A stretch of 64,000 nucleotides of DNA from Macrolepiota albuminosa (Eukaryota > Basidiomycota > Agaricomycetes > Agaricales > Agaricaceae). A program made the translations under genes and the position numbers. The notes beneath the pieces were generated by a model, which made no database searches, was not told the origin of the DNA, and saw only the letters and a list, made by a program, of their open reading frames with translations. This document shows positions 19,907-31,995 of the stretch, piece after piece (position 1 is the first letter of the stretch; every line of letters starts with the position of its first letter). Location: NCBI GenBank assembly GCA_027475525.1, contig JAMWFC010000053.1, positions 1,426,001-1,490,000 of the forward strand. Reading direction: 5' to 3'.

Positions 19907-22900
19907 GTGTAATGGATGATGTCTTGATCAACGTGGGTATGATACGGGTTTCGTGGTTCAGAAATTCAACAACAGCCAGCAACAGACGAGAACGACGATG
20001 CCTAGAGGGACGAAATCATATTGTACTGCGTCCAGGTGGAGATGAAGGATGAGACCGGCCGGAAGGAAAGGAGGGGAAGACAAGGATGCCTTGGCACCGC
20101 AGAGCACGACGGCAAAGACAGTCCCGAGGCTGCCGGTGAACGTAAAGCGCCGGGTACAATGTGGGAGAGAGAAAAGGAAAATTGTTGGCGGTCCTTTTCT
20201 CTGAGTTCCAGATCCATTGGTCAGCTCCACGTGCGGGCTCAATTCATCCCGATCGATATCTGCAGCATGATGTCCCCGTTAACTTCATTTCTTTTCTCCT
20301 CCGTCATCATCAGCCCTCGGAAGCTTATATACAAAATGAAAAAGAGAAGTCCTTCCTATAGACTCTATCCTCACTCGAAGCACCTCTTCCGGTCCAAAAA
20401 TACGACTTCGTTATGAGTACTACTGTGGAGTGTTTGTTGATAGTCCGTCAAGGCACACATCGTAGTAACCCTCCACAAATATCCATGAGGACGCAATCGT
20501 TTTGTTTTCGGGTAATGTCATGATAGGGCATTGATATTGGTATTACCACGAGGTATCTATGCCCTCCATTGATCCAGTTTGTCGCCACACTGTGACATAC
20601 GGGTCCCGAGTTCGTTGCCAAATGGGCAACAAATATCACCCATGTATCAAATGGCAATAATAACGCTGCTGCCTGCTTCAACGAAGATTGATCGACATCC
20701 CTATTACATATACCTTGAGCCTGATGTATGTAGGTGCCGGTCGTATCACGACTCGTACCACAAGTCCACAAAAGCTGGCATTAGTCACAGATTGACATCA
20801 AAGCATTGTCTCATGCCTTTGCCGGAGAAACTCAAGGCAAGACCCTGGATGAAAGAGAGTACGTGTCCCCGTAGAAGTGTCATTTGCCATGCATCTCCCG
20901 CGTTTTGTACCAATCAAGATAACTCAGGACACGCCAAGGGCCTCTCTTCCCAGCTCTTCTCAAAATTACATGCTCTGAAGATACCGACCGCGGGCCACTA
21001 CTACGTTTATATGCCGGGGATACATTCATCTCAGTCAAGGATACCACGTAACAAGTTAGCACATAAGTCGATTCATATATATGTCCGTAAAGCTCAAACT
21101 TTCACATTCTGAGTTGTATACACATCGACCAACCCAATCTACTTGAGCTGCTGCTTGGCTTGTCAAATACAATATCGGTCTTGATAAGCCGACAAGCTTC
21201 AGTGACACTAGAAGCCATGCAGTGCAAACGGCCTATTTGTCAGTCAGCACGCAGACACTCTCCAAGATAGTTCCCATCCATTCAGCGTCGTATATGCGAG
21301 TTATGTAAAAGATATTCCCAACTATGTGGGCAGATGCTACCACGGCAATCAGAGAAACCCCACACTAAGTTGGCCTGCTGGCATGGCATAGACGATAGGC
21401 ATAAACCGCGCATAACCTGCAGGTGACAGTGTGAGCCCGAAGACGGAGAGAAATCTTCTAAGATTTCATATTTTTATGTGTAATGCGAGGTCCAACGTGA
21501 ACATCTATGTCACTGTGCTCCACCGAAATCAAAAAGAACAGGCTACCTGTTGAGTGATAATAAAGAGAAAGTTTGCTTGATAATTACTCTGGTCATTGCC
21601 GTGGCAGAAAAGTTACATAAAAGATGCAGGGTACACTGGGGTCCACTTGGAGTCGCTTACCGTCGTGAGATACATGATAATTACGAGCTTCAAAATTAAA
21701 GCCATGCCTAGTCCAAACACAGAGGGCAAACCATGGTCCGGGTTCCGAGTGAGTTTTTTTTTACTGTGGCTAGCGGTGATGCAACTCCAGAAAGACCGGA
21801 CAAAACGACGTGGCCTCTCCTTAGAGATTCAAGTCAACATTTCTGGAGACTATAAACAAACGTCGGGTCGATGTGACACAGCCTCGGGCGACAATAAGAT
21901 TGAAGAAACCCTCATTTCTTTTTAATTAGTAAAGATATCATACCAACGTTATCGATTGTGCATTGCGGCAGCAGCGGGAACCGGCGGCGCTGCAGACGGG
22001 GAAGCGATGCAGAAGGGACGCCTTTTTAGATGTAAAAAAATCACTCCAGCTCCAGAGCCGCGACAGTCGGATGTGTGGATATACATAATGCCATGTGCAA
22101 TGTGATCCCTCGTCCGGCCACAGAAAAGTGCTTGTTAAAAAACAAGAGAAATTTCAGAGAACTTAAGTTGAAAATACCGAAGTCCTCGCTCTACCAAGGA
22201 CCTTCGCACCCAGATAACAGAACTCCATACTGTTTTACGGTCAGAAAAGACTTTGAAGGTGAGATTCGCACGACTCGCGAAGACACTTAAAGATAGACCG
22301 GACCGAGAGGAAACAGGTTACAATACCTTATCAACGTCATCAAAGACCCACAGAAAAGTACGGCCGCAGTATTGGCTTTCTCAATGTCCACCTGATCGAG
22401 TCGTTAATCCATCGATCTGCCCATAATCACGGAATAATCAGCAGAGCACATTTATGTAGGCAAAATAGTAGACCGACCACATGTATCTATATTCGGTGCT
22501 GTTAGCAACTTTCTATGACGTGTCAGCTGGGCAAGGGGATTGTGACGTTATTCCAGATATTTGTCGTATGTACTCATACCGTCAGCCCGGCGATAAACGG
22601 TCATCAATTAAATCCCCGTCATTGTCCGGCCGAAACCTTTTGGCTTGAAATTCCTTGAATAGCCCACTCTCAAAAATATTTGAGCAGCATCGGGAAGGAC
22701 TCTGGTGTCCCGTCAACAATTAAAAGACTTTTGTTTGGGTCAAAGAACATCTCTAAAATTAGTGCAAAAAAACAAACAAACAAAAAACAAAAATTCCTTT
22801 CATCCACTATACCAAGTTCGGACTTTATAAGTGTGGCTGCGTTTCGCCCAAGTCCTGCTTGAGGTTGGGATCGATACGCCTGTTATAAAGTAAATCACTT

Positions 22901-23208
22901 AGCTCGGAGGATACGATTGAATGTTCGAAACAGGCTGATCTGACGAAAATGACGAATAAATCAATAACCTTGACGATGAAAGACAGCTCTGAGAGACTGA
23001 TAATATCACACTTTGTACATTGATTTTAAAGCTGTCTACCAATGCTGCAGTATTTTACCTACAGCACCTAGGAATGTATACAGCACTGCTGGGGATCAGC
23101 TCTCCCAAAGTGATATATCAAAGCAGTATATAGAACCCATGGTATACAGACTACGTGATGATCACAATACGGTAAGTAACTAAAATGGCATCCTTTTATA
23201 TATTATGT
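19907..23208. other. 3.3 kb gene-poor interval
   Basis: This should hold the upstream region of the kinase gene and the 3' UTR of CAND1. Several open frames exist, the longest 177 codons at 20579-21112 on the plus strand. None shows a domain, splice-consistent continuation or coding-like composition that I can support. Confidence 0.5.
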
Positions 23209-26200
23209 TCAGTGTGCGGAAAGCAATTCCCTAAATTCGGGTCCCCATGTCTGGTTCCTCTTCACGTCCTCCAAAAATGTATCAAAGCGCAACGAGACAC
23301 CCAGACCGACTTTGCTGAGTGCCGTCACGGCACGGAGCGCACTCCTCTGCAACTCAACTGCCCGCTCCAAGTCTTGTTTGACAGTGTCCTTAGTAACATT
23401 TGCGCCTTTCATAGTCTTTTCAAGAGGGGGCGTTACTTCATCCAAGCGTTGGGATACCGCGGCAGGTGCGATTTGTGCGAGGCGGAAGAGGATCATGTGC
23501 GAGATAACCTTGATCTCGTCAGAGTCATCTGAAAGCCCCGGGATCACATGGCTCAAGAATTCATAAAGATCGAGCTTAGCGAGGCATGTATCAAGCTGAT
23601 AGCAGCGAAATCAACGTTTGCAAGGACATCTAAATCATATAGACGCAGACGCACTAGTGTATACATTGTCTCATATGCAGTTTTGCGGGCATCCAACCCA
23701 TCGTCGACTTTGTATGCCCAAGGACCCATCTGCACTGTGCGGATAAGGTCGAGATTGACAACAGTTTCTTTGTAGAGACTAGGCAAAAGAGTGCTCAAGT
23801 GGTCTCGGATGAGGTGCGGCTTGGTACGAGCTGCCGAATTTAGAGATGAAAGGGCAAGTCGGCGTACAGTCTATAGGGATAATCTGTCAGGCAGGTGAGA
23901 AAGAGGTAGACGGGAACATGATTTACGAGATCTTTGTCGAGCATAAGGGAAAGGAAATCCACAAGCAAAGGTGCAAGAAGCTCGTCATATGACTGAGAAT
24001 TGTCCGCGAACGTGTACCGAATGGCGGAGACAACAGTCGCCCTTGTGGCAGCATTAGGTTCACGGAGACGAACCTGAGTCAAAGTGTTCACCCTTGGAGG
24101 TTAAAAGGATAGAAAAGTAGTGTACGAACGTGAAGTTGCGGCAAGTATCTTGAGGGATGTGTTGTTGCGAGTTTTCCAAGGCAGGCCGCAGCCACGTTCC
24201 GTGTGGTCTCGTCAGATGTCTCAGAGTTCTGGAAAAGAGGTCCCCAAAGCAAATCCGCAACGCCCTCCAACTGGCCGTGCGAACAGTGTGTAACGACCTA
24301 ACCCGCAATGGTGGATTAGGACTTGCTTCAAGTGATTACACTGCCCTTACCTCTTTTAGAGCGTGAAGAGCAAGGAGGCGCTTCTTCGGATCGCTTTCTG
24401 CCAGTCGTACGATGGCAGGGAGGAACTGTGAGAGATTCCCAATGGCAATGTTCCCTAGAGGAAGTCAAGAGCCGCCATAAATGCAAAGAAAATAACAGGA
24501 CTTGCCGGCCGCAAAAGCAGCTGCTACGCGAACTTCTTCCTGTTCAGAACTGAAGAGATCGATAGAGTTAGCAAATATATCCTTCTGTGCAGACATGTCG
24601 CTAAAGAAACGTCAAAAGGTTTTTCTCTGCAGAAGTGGACAAGAACGAAACAGACATGAAACGACCAAGCTCCCCAACGATTAGCAGGCTGAGGACAACG
24701 AGCGAAGCTTTCGACGGTTTCTTAACCAATGATAAGAAAAGAGTTCTTTTCATCAGCGACCTGTTAGTATAATTCATACGCACCTTTATATGCTTGTAAT
24801 ATTCCGCAATGGTACCCGCAGCGACGTTGGGCTGACTCTTCACCACTTGCGCGATGCACTTGGAGACATTGACTGGGCTGGCCTCGGCTTTCGCTTTCTC
24901 AACTGAGATGACTAGATTAGGCACTACATGAGTCGAAATCTGATCGTCCGCCTTCACAAGAGCAGCATAGAAAGAAAGCAGCGAATCAAGCGCATTGACT
25001 GTGAGCAAAGAGGAATGCGAAATATCGTAGATAGTGGGGAGAAGATGCATCTCAACTTCAGGGAATGTAGTTCGTGGAGTCAGTTCCAAAAGCAGAGCTA
25101 GGATACTCAGCGCTTGAGACAGGAGGGCGATATCCGTAGTCGAGATGTACGACTTAACCTGAGCAATCAAAGACGGCGCTAAACCAGGCGGGATGCCAGC
25201 CGTATAGCTGTTGAAAATCAATGATCAGCTACAAAGAAAATGAGGACTAGTTCACCTCCTCAAAAGGATATCTAGAGCGAGGAACATCTCAAGCTTCCCG
25301 TGACGTCCAGCACTCTTAAGCAGGTTCAACAGCCACTCTACCACGCCATTGACCCATGCATCACCAATAGATACTTCTTTTGCGACCTTTGTCACGACCT
25401 TGACAGCACCATCGGTCTTTCCTGACAGCCTACAGATCGACTCCCATTCCTTACCACCCTTTGTTCGAATGGTCTCGGTCGCCGCGATCCACAGATCAGC
25501 AATGCAATCTTCCGCACACTCGCGCACCTCTGCATCAGTGTCATGGTTGTTCAGCTTGGATGCCGCATGCTCGTAAACAAGTTCAATCCAATCGGCACCC
25601 TTGATTGGTTTGAGCGCATTGAGTAATGCCGAAAATACGCGAAACGATTCTGATGCAATCCTTGGATGGCGCTCTCCAAGTGATTTGAGCAGGACAGGCG
25701 TCAAAGTCGAAAGGGATCCCGCAAAGATAGGTGGAGGGTGCGTTGAAAAGAACAGGGACAAGAAGGACAAGCAACTCAGATGAAGAGTCGAGGTCGTGGT
25801 CGTGGGAGATTGAGAGAGGACAGTCTTAGAAGTGGCGAAGATTGATGGAACTTGAGTGGACAGAGATCCAGGTAACACCGTTAAAAGGGCATGGAGCAGA
25901 CTGAAACCTGCCTGAAGGGTCGCAGGCGGAGTTTTTGCAGACTTGAGCTGGTTCAAGAGTGCTTTCGATAAAGAAGGTACTTGAGATTGCAGGAGACTGT
26001 ACGGGCTTTCGGCAGCGTCTGAGGTCTCCGTATCACGCTTTCTTTTCCTGATGTCGTCCTTACCCTGAGGAACACCGTAAACTGCCGTTTGATTTAGGAG
26101 GGCGACATATGTTGCCCAAATCTCGAGTCGGACTGTCATTTCACGGTCCCCAAAGCGAGAAATCAGGACGGGAGAGACCGTTTTGTAAATCGGAACGAGG

Positions 26201-27711
26201 AGTTCTGGTCGTGTTCCAATGATGGCTGCAAGAAGCTTGGTTGCGGAACGACGAATTTTGTAGGAAGTGTCCTCGTCATCTGAATACCTACTCGACGTCA
26301 GTTTCGCTCTTTGATGAAGAAAAACATAGTTTACTCATCGTCAAGCTCCTCATCGTCTTCATCCTCGTCTGCTTCAGCCATCTCCTCATCCTCGCCATCA
26401 CCAGCATAGTTCTGAATCAAAAATTATCACACGTCCTGATACAAAACCGACATACTTACTGGGTCATACTTGATGAACTGATTCCCAGCCTGCACGAGAG
26501 AATCCAGATATGGAGTGGTCTCTGTCGGGCACCTCAAGAGAATAGTTTCGAGCGCCTATTGAATGCATGAGATCGAGTCCCTGTTCATAAGGAGACATCG
26601 ACGCTAACCTGTAAAGAACCCTCCCGAAGTTCGTCATCGTCCTTCTGAACAGCTTTCAGTATACCAGGTACGACCTGAACTAGGACAGGAGCGATTTGAG
26701 CCGGAGAATGACGTGCAACGGCGGCAACTAGTTGGACCGTTGTTCTCTGTTTCCGAACGTCGGACGAATCATGAAGGTAAGGAAACACGTTGGTCTTCAA
26801 GACCTCATGGAATAACTCTGGCGGCGATATGGGAACATACTGTGACAAAGTGATTATAGCACGTTTTCTGACCACAGGACGTCCATGGGAGAGGAGAGGG
26901 GCAAGAACCGGCAAAGGTGGCGGATCGAAAGCGGTACCAGCAAGTAGAACAGGAAATCGGCTGATCAGGATGGAAAGAATAGACAGGGTTTCGACGAGCG
27001 CTTCGGGAGGAGTGCTCGGCTGGCGTTACGGCGTGAGTATGCATACGGATCTCGACACTTGTATGGTGCTCACGTTCCGTATTTGTCCTAATAATTTAGG
27101 AGTTAGCTTCTCACAAGCAGTCGCGGCGACTCTTCCATCGGGCGGCAGCTCTGCCGTGATAGTTTTGAGCGCTGCAAAGCCTTTAGAGGATAAGAAACAA
27201 GACAACTTCGCATGACGTACCAAGACCGGAAATATCACGAAGCTCTTCGTCTTGACCACCTGAGAACTCGATAAGTCTGTCCACCACAATCTCCATTTGG
27301 GGTTGTCTTATAATCTTAATTAGCTGTCCTAGGCTAGGGCACAATAAGGTGCTTCAGTAGAAGTATAATTAACGAACACACCATTTCACCGCTTGATTCT
27401 TAACTTCTGAGATCTTATCTTCAACGAGGAGTAGTACTTGATTCAAAACCTTGTTCTCCACGGCTTCATCACCAAGAAAGCAGCTCGGATCTTGCTTGAT
27501 TTCGGTCATTAGGTCATTAAGACCCATAAACCTTGACGCAGGACAGGAGTCTCTAGGAAGAACGCGTTGAGTTCATGTTAGACTCACCGAAAGTCTTGGT
27601 CAGGAGAAAGCATCTAAAGATCGAGGACGTCAACATCTCCTGAGATAAGCTGAAATCGGAATATCTACGTGCCTTGTCGATGAGACTGTTCATTAGATAT
27701 CCTTTTGTCAT
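23209..27711 (-). CDS. CAND1: Cullin-associated NEDD8-dissociated protein 1 (CAND1/TIP120)
   Basis: The HEAT-repeat exchange factor that binds un-neddylated cullin-RBX1 and swaps substrate adaptors of SCF ligases. The start MTKGYLMNSLIDK-MLSPDQDFRFMGLNDLMTEIKQD matches the family N-terminus. HEAT-type helices follow, e.g. RPVVRKRAIITLSQYVPI and VRKQRTTVQLVAAVARHSP. The acidic insert GDGEDEEMAEADEDEDDEELDDEYSDDEDTSYKIRRSATKL is diagnostic of CAND1, followed by VRLEIWATYVALL. The TIP120 C-terminal domain has VVNLDLIRTVQMGPWAYKVDDGL, RKTAYETMYTL, and ends VKRNQTWGPEFRELLSAH. About 12 introns; predicted length close to the usual 1,230 residues. The first intron (27672-27614) appears to use a GC donor. 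No damage is seen. Confidence 0.93.
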
Positions 27712-28795
27712 CGCGAATACCGATTGTTGTGGTGGGCGAAGATGGTTTAGATAGGTTTAGACGACTTGCAAGCACTTCTTTATCCTTGCACGTGACTCGT
27801 TTACCCTGACGCGTCGACGGGCTGGACTAGGATAACTGAAAGACTTCCAGGTCTTGTTGCCATATTCTTCTCTGCGAATCGATTGCTGAACCCTTCAGGC
27901 TGACGCGTCAATATAGGGGTTACAATCCTACTGAGCGCATTCAGAATGCTAGGGACTGTGATTATTGTCAGAGGAAATGCGGGTGTCCGACGTCCATGGC
28001 CACCTTGAAGAGCAAAATTAAACTGGCACAAGAACATATCTACTACTTCTAGTGTGACTCATTAGCCTTGGACTAATTGATTAGCGACTGATATCGAAGA
28101 ACCGATTGTCAGTATCTCCTTTTTTTGGTGTTTTGTTGTTCCATTCGCATTCACGTCACACACAGACTTCTCTCCGATCCGCTAAGGCCGTGAGTGCCGT
28201 ATTTCTCATTACCGTACCTGTTCCTGATAGCGCATACATAGCTGTTTTGTTTGCTGCCCTATAGCAGTCCCTGGTCGACAAGCCACAAAATGACATTTCC
28301 ACGCTGGCCATTGCAAATTTAACTGGATATCAATCAGCTTCTTTGCAGCTTGCAGCGCACTTGCTATGTCCCAGTTTCATGTCCAGCTCTTATTAATACT
28401 CACGGAAAACCGATCCACGAGCGAATTTACCACACTTTATGAGACAGCGGAGACTGCATCTACTTATCAGGAATCCAAGTTCCACTCAGCTGCTCACACA
28501 CGTGGGCTGAACTATCCTGCTGTACGGTCTCCGTCAGGTCATATGTAATATTCTCACAAAACCAATTAACAGTTAACCTTATGACTCCTTGCCGTTGCAC
28601 TTTTGGACATTTTTTGACTGAAGTAACATGATAGGTGAGATGACTATGTCTATGTCTCCTTGTGTCGTGGCAAACTCTCTATCTAGTACTTCTCGTTTTC
28701 TTGGCGTACTCGGCCCATTAATCTACCCACGGTAAGTCAGATACGTACGCAGATTCGTGTCATCGCCCCGACGTTAAGTAGCGTGAATTCATCGA
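27712..28795. other. Divergent upstream region of CAND1 and P450
   Basis: About 1.1 kb between two divergent genes, so it contains both promoters. A TATA box close to the P450 is listed separately. No further gene. Confidence 0.5.
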
Positions 28796-28805
28796 TATAT
28801 AAAAG
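28796..28805 (+). promoter_or_regulatory. TATA box of the P450 gene
   Basis: TATATAAAAG, 39 nt upstream of the P450 ATG at 28845. Sequence and spacing are typical of a strong fungal TATA element and support this start codon. Confidence 0.65.
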
Positions 28806-28844
28806 CGAGTCGAAGTATCTGCTCCAGGTCATTACCTTCACGCT

Positions 28845-31362
28845 ATGCTTGTCTTATTATCTCAACTTCTCGCCCTTGTTGGCTTTGTTTGGACTTGGAA
28901 AAGATTTATGTCAAAGAGAGACATTGATAACATCCCGGGACCCAAACCCGAATCGTTCTTCAAAGGTGTGATGTTTCCCATAGCAAGGGTTCCACTGGCA
29001 TATACGTGCTCCTCTTAGGAAATATGGGTCAAATGTTTAACTCCTCAAGTGTCGGTTGGGATTTCAATTCGTTGATCTCCGAACGATGTATGAGATTCTT
29101 TGAATTAAAGTCCTCCGTCATAACGCTGAGTCTATACAGATGGCAGGGTGGCTAGAATCTGGGGACTGTTTGGTGTAAGTCCTCAAAATTTTCCAGAAGA
29201 AATCTTGTTCAGGCCATAGTAGTCTAAATATCTGAACATCTACGACCCGAAGGCCTTGCACCATATACTCGTGAAGGTAAACTTAGATGATTTGTTTCCT
29301 GGCATTGACAGTCGTTAAATTCTTGAATAGGACCAGGTCATATACGAAGAAACCAGCTCATTCTTCGCGTGTGCATAGATGCTAACCAAGAGTGATGTCG
29401 ACTGATGATATTTCTATAGGTCCAACATGATCATGTTTGGCCAGGGTCTTTCGTCGACCCAAGGTGCGCCTTCATCTTTCTGCAAAGACGTTGAACACAA
29501 GCCAGTGTGATCAGGTGAACAACACAAGAAACAACGCAAAATGTTGAATCCGGTTTTCTCAATCGCGTATATGCGCAACATGGGTACAAGCTTACTTGAT
29601 TCACATCACGAGTGATGTTGTGACTCTACTTGCCCTTCCAGTCCCTATGTTTAACGACATTGCAAAGAAGGTTCGACAAAATCACGTTATACCAGTACTA
29701 TAGAAACCTTATATCTTTGACTAGCTCGAAAAAGCCATTAAGAATAAGTTGGCTCAGGGTACCCAAGAGGTAAGCAAATCTTGTGTGACCCAGGCTTCGA
29801 ATTGATAATAACTCCTTAGGTTGATGTCTTACACTGGATGAGTCGTGCTGCACTCGAAATGATAGGCCAAAGTGGTCTTGGGTACTCTTTCGATTCTTTG
29901 GTGGAGGACACCAAGCCGCACCCTTTCTCTGAAGCAGCTAAAGCATTCGTGTTGGTATCACTTGATGTTCCTAACACCAACTGCTGCTTACAACTATGCT
30001 TGTTGACTAGACCTACCACATCAAAAATGTCTTTAGAAATCCAGTTTTTACTCCCGATCCTCGTCAAAATTGGCTCGCCGAAGTTTAGGAGGTGGCTTGT
30101 TGATCATTTTCCTAGTAAGAGAATGCGTGCTATTCGAGATATTGTTGATACGTGGGATCGGACGACGACTGATATTTTTGAGGCGAAAAAGAGGGCACTG
30201 AAGGAAGGCGACGAGGCTCTTGCGAAACAAGTGGGACAAGCAAAGGACCTTATGAGTATTCTCAGTATGTCATTGAAATTTCTGTGGAGATGTGCTGAAA
30301 ATTTCCCATCCAGTGAAGGCGAATATCGAGGCATCGGAGGAAGATAGGTTGCCTGACAAAGAAGTTTTAGGACAGGTAGGTCGAGCAATATGACAAGTCG
30401 TTTCTTCGCCTCATAGTTGAATAGATGTCGTGAGTTGAAAACCTTACCATCAACAGAATGTGACGACCTTTAGGACATTTGCTTTTGCCGCCACTGATAC
30501 AACTTCCAACGCACTTTCTCGGACTCTACACCTCTTGGCACTTCACCCTGAGACACAGGAGCGCCTTCGTTCTGAAGTCGTCGAAGCACGCAAGTTACAC
30601 AACGGCGAAATACCCTACGACGATCTGGTCTCACTCCCGTTCATGGATGCAGTATGTCGGGAAACCCTTCGTCTGTAGGTCGTTTTGGGCTTGCCTACCT
30701 CCTATCAATCATTCTCCACTTTCAGCCATGCTCCGGTGCCACAAGTTCTCAGGGTGTATGTACTCCTCACCAAAGACTCTCTTTTGCTCCAACTTAATCT
30801 TTGTAGTGCCAGAAAAGACGTCGTCTTACCTCTGTCCACGCCGATTAAAGGGATTGACGGACGCGAGATGGATTCAATTTTGGTCCCAAAGGACACCAAG
30901 ATTTTCATCGCTATATTAAATGCTAATCGTGACCCTCTTTTGTGGGGTGCAGATTCTATGGAGTGGAAGCCGGAACGATGGCTCCAGCCTATCCCAGAGG
31001 CTTTGCACGAAGCACATATGCCTGGGATCTATTCTCATCTGTCAGTGTGATCTGTGGTTGTACACCGAAATTAATTTCCTTCTCCAGTCTGACATTCCTC
31101 GGCGGTGGTCGAGCGTGTATCGGGTTTAAGTTTTCGCAATTGGAAATGAGTAATAACCTTACCTTATACTAGATGCGCAAAATCTGATTCATGTAACTTG
31201 ATAGAGGTTGTTTTGTCCACCCTCATCTCCCAATTCCGCTTCTACCCTCCAGAGAAAGAGATTTTTTGGCAGATGAGCGGGATAACGACACCGGTGTTGA
31301 AGGATTCTCCAGAGACTCCTCAGCTGCCACTCAGGCTGGAGCTGGTTGATCCGGAAGTTTGA
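28845..31362 (+). CDS. Cytochrome P450 monooxygenase (microsomal, class II type)
   Basis: An N-terminal membrane anchor MLVLLSQLLALVGFVWTWKRF is followed by the proline hinge IPGPKP. Downstream exons carry EQHKKQRKMLNPVFS (C helix) and VDVLHWMSRAALEMIGQSG. The I helix is TFAFAATDTTSNAL, then LHLLALHPETQERL, the ExxR motif CRETLRL, and WKPERW of the PERF region. The heme ligand loop is FLGGGRACIGFKFS, with the axial Cys present. TGA is at 31360-31362. More than ten short introns; several internal exon borders were placed only by eye. Substrate unknown. It is tail to tail with a laccase, and no biosynthetic core enzyme is nearby. All catalytic motifs are intact. Confidence 0.9.
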
Positions 31363-31995
31363 ATGTGACCTCACTGATCGGTAACCTGCCGCTCTCTTTC
31401 TGCACGAGACACACTCACCTCAATGAATCCATATATGTATTACTGTCGTGTGTTGGGAAGTGAAATTTTCTCCGTTTTTTTTTTCCTGCTGTCGCACTAT
31501 CCTTTTGTTGTATAGTCGACCATCATGAACACTTTCTCAGCCAGTATGTAGTAATTTTTTTCAGGAGAACTGTAACATGTACGAGACGTTTGCCCATCAC
31601 TGAGGAAGAAGTACCTAAAACTGAGAACCGGGAAGTGAAAACAAAACGTTGTTACAGCCTGGTCACAAGTTAAGTGCTTGCTCCGACCCTTGCTGAATTG
31701 TCGAAGCTTTGTTTTCAAATGCTCATAGTTGCTGTAATTTCTCACTTGCGTGTTGTGTACAATGAAAGGATGTATTATTGAGGAAACCATTTCTACATAA
31801 TGTTCCCAGATTAAACTGATAGCCGAGCACTCGCAGCCAAAAACGTATCTATCATGCAGATAATATTCTATCTTGCGGCCATTGATAATTGACGTACGTG
31901 AACATCAGTCCCATTCTATCATAGTATCACGGATGGAAAAATTATGTACTCATGGCTGAAATAGCATAGTGATTGTGTTAAATGTCCAGTTCTTT
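31363..31995. other. Convergent 3' region between P450 and laccase
   Basis: The two genes end toward each other here. Only short frames and T-rich stretches are seen, consistent with 3' UTRs and polyadenylation signals. Confidence 0.5.

Noticed and set aside
20021..20416. Plus-strand frame of 131 codons upstream of the kinase
   Set aside because: Low-complexity Glu/Arg composition in the presumed promoter region, with no family match.
20579..21112. Plus-strand frame of 177 codons
   Set aside because: No domain, His/Ser/Lys-rich random composition, no splice-consistent partner exons and no promoter signal. It is probably chance.
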